This document shows, one piece after another, positions 1 through 8,677 of a DNA stretch of 64,000 nucleotides. Where the stretch lies: contig SAQR01000005.1 of assembly GCA_004020365.1 (NCBI GenBank), forward strand, positions 101,449 through 165,448. Direction: 5' to 3'. How positions within the stretch are numbered: position 1 is the first letter of the stretch; each line of letters starts with the position of its first letter. Both the position numbers and the translations under genes were made by a program. The notes under the pieces are model-generated. The model had not been told where the DNA came from. It saw only the letters and a program-made list of their open reading frames with translations, and did not search any database. The stretch is from Mesorhizobium sp. (GTDB lineage: Bacteria > Pseudomonadota > Alphaproteobacteria > Rhizobiales > Rhizobiaceae).

Positions 1-1
1 C

Positions 2-373
2 GATCCGGCAGCGAAAACCAAAGTGGCAGCATTGATTGCCAAAGTCGCTGCTCCGGCGAAGATAGCGACGGACGGTGCGGCGACGGACGTTGCGCCAACC
101 GCCGCCATCCCCACCCCGAAGCCGCTGCCGGCCGCGACACAGAAGGATGGCGCCCAGGCCAAAGTCGAGGCCAAGCAAGCCAGTGCGGCAGAGACCGGAC
201 GCATCCTCAGGGGCGTCACCATGCGCACCGGTCCGAAGAACGGTGCGGCGGCAATCGTCACCATTCCCGCCAAGACCTCGGTTCAGGTGATGGGCTGCAA
301 GAAATGGTGCGAGATCGTCTACAACGGCAAACGCGGCTGGATCTACAAGAGCTTCGTCAAGACCGGCGCCTGA
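2..373 (+). CDS. SH3-domain protein, C-terminal part (5' truncated by window)
   Basis: The frame is open from base 2, so the true start lies before the window. An Ala/Pro/Lys-rich linker of about 60 residues is followed by a bacterial SH3-like fold (roughly the last 55 residues: GVTMRTGPKNGAA, then VQVMGCKKWCEI, then KRGWIYKSFV). Bacterial SH3 domains commonly bind peptidoglycan or partner proteins in the envelope. The two Cys in CKKWC could form a disulfide, which would fit an exported protein. The N-terminal half cannot be seen, so export is inferred. Confidence 0.75.
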   Translation, partial: DPAAKTKVAALIAKVAAPAKIATDGAATDVAPTAAIPTPKPLPAATQKDGAQAKVEAKQASAAETGRILRGVTMRTGPKNGAAAIVTIPAKTSVQVMGCKKWCEIVYNGKRGWIYKSFVKTGA

Positions 374-455
374 TGCATGTCGCGCAAAGCATGCCTCGGG
401 CTTGAACCGAGGGTGCGCAGTGGCTTCAGCCGCCCGGGTGCGAGGGACGAACGGC

Positions 456-1217
456 TCAGATGCAGCGGCCGCCGTCGACCTCCAGCGCCACGCCAGTGAC
501 GAAGGCCGCCTCGTCCGAAGCCAGCCAGAGCGCCGCGTTGGCTATGTCGAGCGGCGTCGAAAGCCGGCCAAGCGGGATCGACGCACGGAATTTCTCGCGG
601 ATTTCGGGTGTGTCGGCGCCCATGAATTTTTCCAGCATGCCAGTCTCGCCGGCGACCGGGCATAGGCAGTTGACGCGGATGTTCTTCGGCGCGAGTTCCA
701 CCGCCATGGATTTGGTCGCGGTGATCGCCCAGCCCTTCGACGCATTGTACCAGGTGAGGCCTGGCCGCGGCCTGATGCCGGCGGTCGAAGCCGTGGTCAG
801 GATGACGCCGCCGCCTTGCCTAGCCATGACAGGCACAACCGCCAGAGCGGCGTGGTAGATCGCCTTCATGTTGACGGCCGTGATCAGATCGAAGGTCGTC
901 TCGTCGACCTCGAGCATATCGCCGTTGCGATGGGTGTAGCCGGCATTGTTGACCATAATGTCGATGCGGCCGAAGGCGCTTCTTGCGGCATCAACCATTG
1001 CGTCGAACTCGGAACGGGTCGAGACGTCCGTCCGGGTCCAGATCGCCGCCCGGCCGATCTCGTCGGCGACGCGTTCGGCGTCCTTGGCGTTGAGGTCGGC
1101 GACAACCACCTTGGCGCCCTCCTCGGCAAAACGCTTGGCCATGCCCTCGCCGAAGCCTGACGCGGCGCCGGTGATGATGGCAACTTTGTTTTCCAGGCGC
1201 ATGGCTTTCTCACTCAT
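456..1217 (-). CDS. SDR family oxidoreductase
   Basis: Classical short-chain dehydrogenase/reductase of 253 residues. It has the NAD(P) motif TGAASGFGEG near the N-terminus, NNAG, a catalytic Ser in TTASTAG, YNASK, and a C-terminal EVDGGRC typical of FabG-like enzymes. An acidic residue after beta-2 (VVVADLN) favours NAD(H). The start is placed at the ATG preceded by GGGAG; a longer upstream frame lacks SDR features. Substrate is unknown. It is divergent from zwf. Confidence 0.9.
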   Translation of the reverse strand: MSEKAMRLENKVAIITGAASGFGEGMAKRFAEEGAKVVVADLNAKDAERVADEIGRAAIWTRTDVSTRSEFDAMVDAARSAFGRIDIMVNNAGYTHRNGDMLEVDETTFDLITAVNMKAIYHAALAVVPVMARQGGGVILTTASTAGIRPRPGLTWYNASKGWAITATKSMAVELAPKNIRVNCLCPVAGETGMLEKFMGADTPEIREKFRASIPLGRLSTPLDIANAALWLASDEAAFVTGVALEVDGGRCI

Positions 1218-1444
1218 GATTGAAGACTCCCCGCTCCGGCAGCCTCCGGCAATGGCCGCCGAAAGATCAATACACCGATTTCTCCTTTGGCTTTCGCATT
1301 GATCCCGCTCTATGCTGCGCCTGCGAAGGCCTCCCGGAACCACCTCGCCGACAAGCGTCCGGGTTGCGCCAGTGTCAAGGGCACAGCTCAGGACAATCGG
1401 CAATCAGCCGATTGGCCTTGGGATGTGACGCCGTGTCACTGGAA

Positions 1445-1463
1445 AATCTAAATCGATTAGATT
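1445..1463. promoter_or_regulatory. inverted repeat upstream of zwf
   Basis: AATCTA and TAGATT arms are separated by 7 bases in an AT-rich island, 44 bases before the zwf start and inside the divergent SDR/zwf intergenic space. The position suits an operator or promoter element for the Entner-Doudoroff operon. No regulator can be named from the sequence. Confidence 0.35.
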
Positions 1464-1506
1464 ATACCCACCGGTACACAGCGAGCGGCGTCAGAGCGGA
1501 CAGACC

Positions 1507-2976
1507 ATGACCAGCCAGATCATTCCCGTCGACCCTTTCGACTTCATCATTTTCGGCGGCACCGGCGATCTGTCGGAACGCAAGCTCTTGCCGTCGCTCT
1601 ACCATCGCCAGCGCGGCCATCAGTTTTCCGAACCGACGCGCATCATCGGCACGTCGCGCTCGAAAATGACCGACGAGGAATTCCAGGACTTTGCCCGGCA
1701 GGCGATTTCCGACCATGTGAAACCGGCCGATATCGACGCCGCGGAACTGAAGACGTTCCTTGCCCGGCTTTCCTACGTCTCGGCCGACGCGACGACCGGC
1801 GCTGGCTTTGAACAATTGAAGACGGCAATCGGCGACAGCGAATGCATCCGCGCCTTCTATCTGGCGGTGGCGCCGGCGCTGTTCGGCGACATCTCACATA
1901 AGCTGAAAGAGAACGGGCTGATCACGCCGAACTCGCGCATCGTGCTGGAGAAGCCGATCGGGCGCGATCTCGCCTCGGCGCGCCAGCTCAACGATGTGGT
2001 CGGCGACGATTTCCATGAAAGCCAGATATTCCGCATCGATCACTACCTCGGCAAGGAAACGGTGCAGAACCTGATGGCGCTGCGCTTTGCCAATGCGCTC
2101 TACGAGCCGCTGTGGAATTCCGCCAACGTCGATCATGTGCAGATCACCGTGGCCGAGACCGTCGGCCTCGAAGACCGCGTCACCTACTACGACAAGGCGG
2201 GCGCGTTGCGCGACATGGTACAGAATCACATGCTGCAGCTTCTCTGCCTCGTCGCCATGGAGGCGCCGTCGTCGATGGACGCCGATGCCGTGCGCGACGA
2301 AAAGCTGAAGGTGTTGCGCGGGCTGAAACGCATCAACGGCAACGATGCCCCCAAGCACACGGTACGCGGCCAGTACCGTGCCGGGGCCTCGGCCGGCGGG
2401 CCGGTGAAAGGCTATGTTGAGGAGCTCGGCAAGAACAGCAACACCGAGACCTTCGTTGCGCTCAAGGCCGAAATCGGCAACTGGCGCTGGGCGGGCGTGC
2501 CGTTCTACCTCAGGACGGGCAAGCGGCTGGCGACGCGCGTTTCGGAGATCGTCATCGAATTCAAGCCGATCCCGCATTCGATCTTCGGCGACAGCGCCGG
2601 GCCGATCTCGGCCAACCAGTTGGTCATCCGGCTGCAGCCCGACGAAGGCGTCAAGCAGTTCATCATGATCAAGGATCCGGGGCCGGGCGGCATGCGGCTG
2701 CGCCAGATCCCGCTCGATATGAGCTTCGCGCAATCTTTCGACGGCCGCGCCCCCGACGCCTATGAGCGACTGATCATGGACGTCATCCGTGGCAACCAGA
2801 CGCTGTTCATGCGCCGCGACGAGGTCGAGGCGGCGTGGAAATGGATCGACCCGATCCAGGACGCATGGGAAAGCGCCAGGCAGGAGGCGCAGGGCTATAC
2901 CGCCGGCACTTGGGGCCCCTCGGCCTCGATTGCGCTGATCGAACGCGACGGGCGGACATGGCACGAGAGCAATTGA
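1507..2976 (+). CDS. zwf: glucose-6-phosphate dehydrogenase
   Basis: Oxidises glucose 6-phosphate to 6-phosphogluconolactone with NAD(P)+, the entry step of the Entner-Doudoroff and oxidative pentose phosphate routes. The 489 residues are full length for the family. The N-terminal dinucleotide signature FGGTGDLSERKLLPSLY and the active-site signature RIDHYLGKE (near residue 180) are both present. First gene of zwf-pgl-edd: its 3' end overlaps the pgl start by 19 bases, which implies translational coupling. Confidence 0.97.
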   Translation: MTSQIIPVDPFDFIIFGGTGDLSERKLLPSLYHRQRGHQFSEPTRIIGTSRSKMTDEEFQDFARQAISDHVKPADIDAAELKTFLARLSYVSADATTGAGFEQLKTAIGDSECIRAFYLAVAPALFGDISHKLKENGLITPNSRIVLEKPIGRDLASARQLNDVVGDDFHESQIFRIDHYLGKETVQNLMALRFANALYEPLWNSANVDHVQITVAETVGLEDRVTYYDKAGALRDMVQNHMLQLLCLVAMEAPSSMDADAVRDEKLKVLRGLKRINGNDAPKHTVRGQYRAGASAGGPVKGYVEELGKNSNTETFVALKAEIGNWRWAGVPFYLRTGKRLATRVSEIVIEFKPIPHSIFGDSAGPISANQLVIRLQPDEGVKQFIMIKDPGPGGMRLRQIPLDMSFAQSFDGRAPDAYERLIMDVIRGNQTLFMRRDEVEAAWKWIDPIQDAWESARQEAQGYTAGTWGPSASIALIERDGRTWHESN

Positions 2977-3674
2977 ACGGCGCCGCCTACAGCTGGCACG
3001 CATTTGCCGAACGCCAGGACCTGGCGGCTGCACTTGCCGGCCACGTCGCAGGCCGCCTGACCAATGCGATCGATGAGCGCGGCACGGCATTGCTCGCCGT
3101 TTCCGGCGGAACGACCCCGGCGAAATTTTTCGCATCGCTTTCGAATATCCCGATCGCCTGGAACAAGGTCACGGTGACGCTGGTCGACGAGCGTTGCGTG
3201 CCGGCGTCCTCGCCGCGCTCCAATGCCGGGCTGGTCGCCGCCAATCTTCTGCAACACGCCGCTGCAGCCGCACGTTTCGTGCCGCTTTACCAAGAGGCGG
3301 AAAGCATCGAGGACATGTCGGAGGCCGACAGCAGGATGTTGCGGTCGCTGCCCTGGCCGCTCGACGTGGTCGTGCTTGGCATGGGAGCGGATGGCCATAC
3401 CGCGTCGTTTTTTCCTGACGCCGACAATCTGGAAAGACTGCTCGACCCGTCTTCGGAAAGGGTCGTATTCCCGGTTCACGCGGCAAGCGCCGGCGAGCCG
3501 CGCCTGACGCTGTCGCTGGCGCGGATCGTCAGCGCCGGCTTCCTCGCACTGCACATCGAGGGCGAAGACAAGCGCAAGGCATTCGAAAGCGCGGTTGCCT
3601 CGGAAAAGCGAAAGCCCATTCGCGCCGTGCTCGACGCAGCCGAGAGGCCCGTAGAGGTTTTCTGGGCACCCTGA
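2958..3674 (+). CDS. pgl: 6-phosphogluconolactonase
   Basis: Hydrolyses 6-phosphogluconolactone to 6-phosphogluconate, linking Zwf and Edd. The 238 residues match the family. Hallmarks are AVSGGTTP near residue 50, [12 protein letters not shown], and the [13 protein letters not shown] motif near residue 140. The start is the ATG at 2958 inside the zwf 3' end; the longer frame upstream would run deep into zwf. Cytoplasmic, co-transcribed with zwf and edd. Confidence 0.95.
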   Translation: MAREQLNGAAYSWHAFAERQDLAAALAGHVAGRLTNAIDERGTALLAVSGGTTPAKFFASLSNIPIAWNKVTVTLVDERCVPASSPRSNAGLVAANLLQHAAAAARFVPLYQEAESIEDMSEADSRMLRSLPWPLDVVVLGMGADGHTASFFPDADNLERLLDPSSERVVFPVHAASAGEPRLTLSLARIVSAGFLALHIEGEDKRKAFESAVASEKRKPIRAVLDAAERPVEVFWAP

Positions 3675-3744
3675 TTTCAACTTGCCGAGGCCCGGCGGAC
3701 AGCCGAACGGTGTTTGCGGGACCTCGCCTGAAAGGACCGACGCC

Positions 3745-5589
3745 ATGACCGCAAGACGCGACATCGAAGCCATCACCGAGCGCATCCGCCAACGCTCCAG
3801 ACCGGGTCGCGAGGCCTATCTCGGCCGTATCGCCGAGGCCTCGAGGCGCACCGCCAACCGGGCCGTGCTGTCGTGCGGCAATCTCGCCCATGGCTTTGCC
3901 GTGTGCAGCCCTTCGGAAAAGCTTGCATTGGGCGGCGACCGCGTGCCGAACCTCGGCATCATCACCTCCTATAACGACATGCTGTCGGCACATCAGCCTT
4001 TCGAGACATTTCCGGCGCTGATCAAAGACGCGGCGCGCGAGGCCGGCGGCATTGCCCAGGTCGCCGGCGGCGTGCCGGCGATGTGCGACGGCGTCACCCA
4101 GGGCCAGCCCGGCATGGAGCTGTCGCTGTTCTCGCGCGACGTGATCGCCATGGCGGCGGCGATCGGTCTGTCGCACAACATGTTCGACGCGGCCGTCTAT
4201 CTCGGCGTCTGCGACAAGATCGTGCCCGGGCTGGTGATCGCGGCGCTGACTTTTGGCCATCTGCCGGCGGTGTTCATCCCGGCCGGGCCGATGACGACGG
4301 GCCTGCCCAATGACGAGAAAGCCAAGGTCCGCCAGCTCTATGCCGAAGGCAAGGCAGGACGGGCCGAACTGCTCGAGGCCGAATCCAAATCCTATCACGG
4401 ACCGGGAACCTGCACCTTCTACGGCACGGCGAACTCCAACCAGATGCTGATGGAGATCATGGGGCTGCACACGCCAGGCGCCTCCTTCGTCAACCCCGGC
4501 ACGCCACTGCGCGACGCGCTGACCCGCGAGGCGACGAAGCGGGCGCTGGCGATCACCGCGCTCGGCAACGCCTACACGCCGGCCGGCCGGATGATCGACG
4601 AGCGCTCGATCGTCAACGGCATCGTCGGCCTGCACGCCACCGGCGGATCGACCAATCACACCATCCACCTGATCGCCATGGCGGCCGCGGCCGGCATCGC
4701 CATTAGCTGGCAGGATATTTCGGATCTTTCGGAAGCCGTGCCGCTGCTGGCGCGGGTCTATCCGAACGGCCTTGCCGACGTGAACCATTTCCACGCAGCC
4801 GGCGGGCTCGGCTTCCTGATCCGCGAACTGCTCGACGAGGGCATATTGCACGAGGACGTCCAGACGGTTTGGGGCGAAGGGCTGCGGCCTTATGCGGTCG
4901 AGGCCAGGCTCGGCGCCGATGGCGGCGTGGTGCGCGAGGCCTCGCCCCGCGAAAGCGGCGACGAGAAGGTGCTGGCGCCGTTCAAGAAGGCGTTCCAGCC
5001 GACGGGCGGATTGAAAATGCTGTCAGGCAATCTCGGCCACGCGGTCATCAAGACCTCGGCGGTGAAACCGGAACGGCGCATCATCGAGGCGCCGGCCAAG
5101 GTTTTCGACAGCCAGCAAGGGCTCAACGAGGCGTTCAAGGCCGGCACGTTGACCGGCGATTTCATCGCCGTCATCCGCTTCCAGGGCCCGAAAGCCAACG
5201 GCATGCCGGAGTTGCACAAGCTGACCACCGTGCTCGGCGTGCTGCAGGATCGCGGCCAGCATGTGGCGCTGGTCACCGACGGGCGCATGTCGGGCGCCAG
5301 CGGCAAGGTGCCGGCGGCGATCCATGTGACGCCGGAGGCGGTCGAGGGCGGGCCGATCGCCAGGATCCATGACGGCGACATCATCAGGCTCGACGCCGAA
5401 GCCGGAACGCTGGAAGTCCTGGTGCCGGCAGGCGATTTCGCGCTGCGCCGGGCGGCGGACAGCGATCTTGCCGGCAATGAATTCGGCTTCGGCCGCGAGC
5501 TTTTCGCCGGGTTGCGGCAAATGGTCGGCCGTGCCGACCACGGCGCCAGCGCCTTCGCAAACAACGCAGCGGAATTCGCACTGCAGTGA
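3745..5589 (+). CDS. edd: phosphogluconate dehydratase
   Basis: Dehydrates 6-phosphogluconate to 2-keto-3-deoxy-6-phosphogluconate. This IlvD/Edd-family Fe-S enzyme is full length at 614 residues. [39 protein letters not shown] and GRMSGASGK blocks supply conserved Cys and substrate-binding residues. The ATG at 3745 follows AAAGGA. Last gene of zwf-pgl-edd; no eda follows. Its last 26 bases, including the stop codon, are duplicated exactly at the end of the lysR gene at 8247-8272. Confidence 0.96.
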   Translation: MTARRDIEAITERIRQRSRPGREAYLGRIAEASRRTANRAVLSCGNLAHGFAVCSPSEKLALGGDRVPNLGIITSYNDMLSAHQPFETFPALIKDAAREAGGIAQVAGGVPAMCDGVTQGQPGMELSLFSRDVIAMAAAIGLSHNMFDAAVYLGVCDKIVPGLVIAALTFGHLPAVFIPAGPMTTGLPNDEKAKVRQLYAEGKAGRAELLEAESKSYHGPGTCTFYGTANSNQMLMEIMGLHTPGASFVNPGTPLRDALTREATKRALAITALGNAYTPAGRMIDERSIVNGIVGLHATGGSTNHTIHLIAMAAAAGIAISWQDISDLSEAVPLLARVYPNGLADVNHFHAAGGLGFLIRELLDEGILHEDVQTVWGEGLRPYAVEARLGADGGVVREASPRESGDEKVLAPFKKAFQPTGGLKMLSGNLGHAVIKTSAVKPERRIIEAPAKVFDSQQGLNEAFKAGTLTGDFIAVIRFQGPKANGMPELHKLTTVLGVLQDRGQHVALVTDGRMSGASGKVPAAIHVTPEAVEGGPIARIHDGDIIRLDAEAGTLEVLVPAGDFALRRAADSDLAGNEFGFGRELFAGLRQMVGRADHGASAFANNAAEFALQ

Positions 5590-5590
5590 A
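5565..5590 (+). repeat. 26-bp direct repeat, copy 1 (edd 3' end)
   Basis: This stretch encodes the final AAEFALQ and stop of edd. It recurs base for base, in the same orientation and reading frame, at 8247-8272. It contains adjacent GAATTC and CTGCAG hexamers. It looks like a duplicated target or attachment core bounding the 2.7-kb segment between the copies. Confidence 0.85.
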
Positions 5591-5787
5591 AAAGCGGAAA
5601 AAGCGCGGCTCGCGGTACTTTCCGTCGCAAATATCTGTCGCAAAATTCGGACTTTTGCGAGCGACTGTTGCGACAGAGATTTCCCTGATAATCAGCGCCG
5701 CCGATTTTGATGCGAAACTTAGGATTTGCGCGACACAGGAACGGCAGCTTTCAACCTCAAAGCGGGCCTGGTCGGCGTGGTCTGTAA

Positions 5788-6321
5788 TCAGGCAGGAACG
5801 TAGGTTAACCTGATGACTTCCCCGCCGATTCGCTCGCTGGCCACAAGGCGGAGCGGTGGCCGAGAGCCGGCGAAGAAGGGCTTGCCGCGACCAAGCACCA
5901 CGGGGTGAAGGTAGAGGCGGTATTCGTCGATCAGACCCATTTCGGTCAGGCTTTGCGCCAACTCTGGTCCGGAAGCGGAAATCTCTCCTGTTAGCTTGGC
6001 CTTTAGCCTGCGTATCACTACCTCGACGTCATCCGCGATAAGCGTGGCATTGGGACCGACCGACTTCAACGAGCGCGATACAACCCATTTCGGCTGGCGC
6101 CGCCACGCCGCCGCGAACTCGTGTTGCTCCGTACTCCACTCAGGACGGTCTTCGTCCCAATAGCGCATGGCCTCGTACATGCGGCGACCGTACACACTGC
6201 CGGTCAGGTCGCGCACGTGCTCTATCCAGTGACGAAAGAGCGCGGGACTTGGCGCAGGTAATTCCTGGTGGTCGACATAGCCGTCGAGGGACTGGTTCAT
6301 TCCGAATACGATCTTCGCCAT
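5788..6321 (-). CDS. dihydrofolate reductase family protein (RibD C-terminal domain)
   Basis: 177 residues of the YyaP/RibD-C type, a DHFR fold used by small NADPH-dependent reductases. Visible family blocks are the N-terminal VFGMNQSLDGYVD, the GRRMYEAMRYW region, ASGPELAQSLTEMGLIDEY and HPVVLGRGKPFF. True folate reductase activity is not implied; the substrate is unknown. It lies within the segment bounded by the duplicated edd end, so it may have arrived with that insertion. Confidence 0.88.
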   Translation of the reverse strand: MAKIVFGMNQSLDGYVDHQELPAPSPALFRHWIEHVRDLTGSVYGRRMYEAMRYWDEDRPEWSTEQHEFAAAWRRQPKWVVSRSLKSVGPNATLIADDVEVVIRRLKAKLTGEISASGPELAQSLTEMGLIDEYRLYLHPVVLGRGKPFFAGSRPPLRLVASERIGGEVIRLTYVPA

Positions 6322-6456
6322 GCTGCAAAATCTCCCCGTCGTGTCAGGTATACAAGACGAACGACAGCCAAGCGCCCCGACCCATGCCCGAATGCTTTGC
6401 GAAATTTTTATAGCAAGCTAAACCGCGCGAAACGTCTGCGCCGCAGGCGCCGGGTT

Positions 6457-6560
6457 GACCGGTCATTCTTAGCCAATGCAGCGGGGAGCGGGATCGAGGG
6501 CTTCCGCGTCTTCAGAAACGGCCAAGTCCGACCTTAAGCGGAAGCTCGTTCGCCCCCGGC
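6457..6560. repeat. 105-bp imperfect direct repeat, copy A
   Basis: About 104 bases are nearly identical to 8374-8478 in the same orientation, with a few substitutions and single-base indels. No convincing protein is encoded. It sits between the RibD-like gene and the terminator of the NTF2-like gene. It may be an intergenic repeat family or relic gene debris. Confidence 0.8.
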
Positions 6561-6605
6561 GAGGCGGGAGTTTGAGGGCAAGGTGCGGGCACCTCAAAAG
6601 CGAAA

Positions 6606-6628
6606 CGGGGCCGGTCGATCCGGCCCCG
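6606..6628 (-). terminator. hairpin terminator of the NTF2-like gene
   Basis: Perfect 9-bp arms (CGGGGCCGG / CCGGCCCCG) with a 5-base loop. On the minus strand they are followed by TTTCGCTTTT. The hairpin lies 41 bases after the stop of the gene ending at 6669. The broken T-run makes it a moderate intrinsic terminator. Confidence 0.65.
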
Positions 6629-6668
6629 CTCGCCTACTGCCGCAACCTGAGGAGGTTCTCGTCCTAAA

Positions 6669-7205
6669 TCAGTTTGGCGAATAAGGCAGCGACGAGTGAT
6701 GCAGGACAATCTTCAGCTGACCGTCACCCATTCGCTCAATTCCAAAAGAGTATTCAACCTTGGTCTCGGAGCCGTCCGTCTTCGTGAAATAGTAGTTGCC
6801 CATCGACATGGCACTATCACTGTCGACGATCGTGCCCTCATTTTCCCAGCGCACCTTGGTGTAGGGCGCAATCGCAAATCCCTTGTCTTCGCTCACGGTT
6901 CCGGTGACGAAATATGACAAGGCTTCCTCGAAAGTGCCGCGGAACTGGTCTTCGTTTGCAAGGGTGGGCTTGAACAGAACTTCTTCCTCTCCGTAGGCAT
7001 AGAATTTCTTGAGGTGCTCCTCGGCAGCAGCTCTGTAGTCGCCGCCATCAGTGAAGACCTGCCCGATATCGACAATACCCTCGCCCCAGGCTTTCTGAAG
7101 CGCTACGACTTCGTCCGCCATAACCGGGGTAAGTCCCTTGGCTTGCGCGGATCCCACGGCCATCAGGGCAATTACGCTGGCTGACATCGCTATCTTGTTG
7201 AGCAC
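6669..7205 (-). CDS. exported NTF2/SnoaL-like protein
   Basis: 178 residues with a clear signal peptide (MLNKIAMSASVIALMAVGSAQA, cleavage after AQA). The remainder (DGGDYRAAAEEHLKKFYAYG, ALSYFV, MGNYYFT, VEYSFGIER, KIVLHHSS) has the cone-shaped NTF2-like pattern. Relatives are sometimes labelled phosphoribosyl-AMP cyclohydrolase, but the metal-binding Cys/His set of HisI is not present, so that label would be wrong here. Divergent from the LysR gene at 7336, which likely controls it. Confidence 0.8.
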   Translation of the reverse strand: MLNKIAMSASVIALMAVGSAQAKGLTPVMADEVVALQKAWGEGIVDIGQVFTDGGDYRAAAEEHLKKFYAYGEEEVLFKPTLANEDQFRGTFEEALSYFVTGTVSEDKGFAIAPYTKVRWENEGTIVDSDSAMSMGNYYFTKTDGSETKVEYSFGIERMGDGQLKIVLHHSSLPYSPN

Positions 7206-7301
7206 TCTGTTTTCTCCGTTTTGCTACACGGGCGGCGCCGCCCACGGGGATAAGTTGGTGACCGGTGATCGATGAAACCAATGGTAATTTTCTGTTGAAT
7301 C

Positions 7302-7318
7302 GATAGCTTTGAGCTATC
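7302..7318. promoter_or_regulatory. LysR-type operator candidate
   Basis: Perfect dyad GATAGCT-TTG-AGCTATC in the divergent region, 18 bases before the lysR start and 97 bases before the NTF2-like gene start. Symmetric sites of this size between divergent genes are typical of LysR-type regulator binding and autoregulation. Confidence 0.6.
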
Positions 7319-7335
7319 AATTAAAGGACATTATC

Positions 7336-8271
7336 ATGCGCCCCACGTTCCGCCAGCTTCAATATTTTGTGGCGGTCGCCAATCAGTCCGCATTTGGCGC
7401 AGCCGCTCAGGAGCTGGCCGTAAGCCAGCCCAGCTTGTCCAAACAGCTCGCGACCATGGAGGCAGAACTTGGCATCTCCCTGTTCGAGCGCACCTCCCGG
7501 CGCGTGCAGCTCACGCCAATGGGTGAAATCCTTTTGCCCAGAGCCCGCGCGATCTTGCGGGATCTGGAAGAGTTCCGCAGCTTGTCCAGAAACGCCGATG
7601 GCAAGCTGAACCTGCGCCTCAATATCGGTGTGCTGCCATCGGTCGGGGCATACTACATGCCATTGGCAACCCGCCGACTGCACGCGTCTTTCCCGGATCT
7701 CAGGCTTGCCGTTCAGGAGGGAGCAACGCGCGATTTGCTGAACCATTTGCGTGAGGGGCGGCTGGATGCGGTTATCGGTTCCCCGACGGAAAGCCCCGAG
7801 TTTCACACCCGCCCGTTGTTCACTGAAACTCTGTGGATCTGTGCGGCGGCCGATGATCCCCTCTCATCGTCAGATGGCCCCGTGACGCTCGCCGATCTTG
7901 CCGCGAAGCCGCTTCTGTCTCTGAGCCCGGGATACCAGCTCACCGAAATCGTCGAGCGACTTGCCGCATTGGCGGGAACGCAGGTCAGCCGGGACTATCA
8001 GGGCGCGAGCCTTGACGCCGTTCGCCAAATGGCCGTCATGGGCGCCGGGGTGGCGGTGTTACCATCGCTTTATGCTTTGGGAGAGGCGATCCGGGACCCG
8101 GATTTCATCCTGCGCCGTCTTGATCATCCAGAAGCGCGACATGAGATCGCCCTTCATTGGCGTCGTACCTCACCCATGAATTCGGCTTTCGAGAAGCTGA
8201 CCACCGCTCTTGTGGCGGTCAAGGAGGAAATCCGAGCAGCCCGCGGCGCAGCGGAATTCGCACTGCAGTGA
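7336..8271 (+). CDS. LysR family transcriptional regulator
   Basis: 311 residues. The N-terminal winged helix-turn-helix is clear (FRQLQYFVAVANQSAFGAAA, then LAVSQPSLSKQLATMEAELG, then LFERTSRRVQLT), followed by an effector-binding domain of OxyR/CbbR-like layout. The ATG at 7336 follows AAAGGAC; a GTG-like extension upstream would cover the operator dyad. The last codons and stop lie in the 26-bp copy of the edd 3' end, so the natural C-terminus was probably replaced by recombination (inferred). Likely regulates the divergent gene at 6669. Confidence 0.93.
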   Translation: MRPTFRQLQYFVAVANQSAFGAAAQELAVSQPSLSKQLATMEAELGISLFERTSRRVQLTPMGEILLPRARAILRDLEEFRSLSRNADGKLNLRLNIGVLPSVGAYYMPLATRRLHASFPDLRLAVQEGATRDLLNHLREGRLDAVIGSPTESPEFHTRPLFTETLWICAAADDPLSSSDGPVTLADLAAKPLLSLSPGYQLTEIVERLAALAGTQVSRDYQGASLDAVRQMAVMGAGVAVLPSLYALGEAIRDPDFILRRLDHPEARHEIALHWRRTSPMNSAFEKLTTALVAVKEEIRAARGAAEFALQ

Positions 8272-8272
8272 A
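8247..8272 (+). repeat. 26-bp direct repeat, copy 2 (lysR 3' end)
   Basis: Exact copy of 5565-5590. It supplies the final AAEFALQ and the stop codon of the LysR protein in the same frame as in edd. Sequence after the two copies diverges, although a few short matches (GTCCGTCG-like) remain. It marks the right edge of the inserted or rearranged segment. Confidence 0.85.
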
Positions 8273-8677
8273 TAAGGGCGGCGCGCGGCCGTCTGACGCT
8301 GTCCGTCGATTGCCACGCAATTTTGCCTTTTTGGCCACTATGTTACCTCTGAGTCATTATTGGCCTATCTCGTGACGGTCATTCGGAGCCGATGCAGCGG
8401 GGAGCGGGATCGAGGGCTTCTGCGTCTTCCAGAAACGGCAAAGTCCGACCTTAAGCGGAAGCTCGTTCGCCCCCGGCCGAATTCACGCCCATGACCCAAA
8501 GGCGACCTTCGATCGGAGCACTGCGAGTGGCAGCTGTCGCGGACAAACCGGTCGTCGCTCTATGAGCGCCGACCACCGTTACTCCCCTTGCTCAACGTCC
8601 CGCCTCGAGCCTTTCTTCGCCTTAAAGGCCACTCGCTGGCGAGCGCCGGCCGAACCCAAGCATCATGATCGCGCGCT
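8273..8677. other. gene-poor stretch with repeat copy B
   Basis: About 400 bases between lysR and the NAD(P)-binding gene. No coding frame has a plausible start plus recognisable product. It contains the second 105-bp repeat copy (8374-8478) and otherwise looks like decayed sequence. Confidence 0.6.
8374..8478. repeat. 105-bp imperfect direct repeat, copy B
   Basis: Counterpart of 6457-6560. The shared core runs from GACGGTCATT through GATGCAGCGGGGAGCGGGAT to CGTTCGCCCCCGG. The copies differ by about ten changes, so they are older or less constrained than the perfect 26-bp pair. Confidence 0.8.

Noticed and set aside
6669-7205. Phosphoribosyl-AMP cyclohydrolase annotation
   Set aside because: The protein has a signal peptide and NTF2-like pattern and lacks the HisI metal site.
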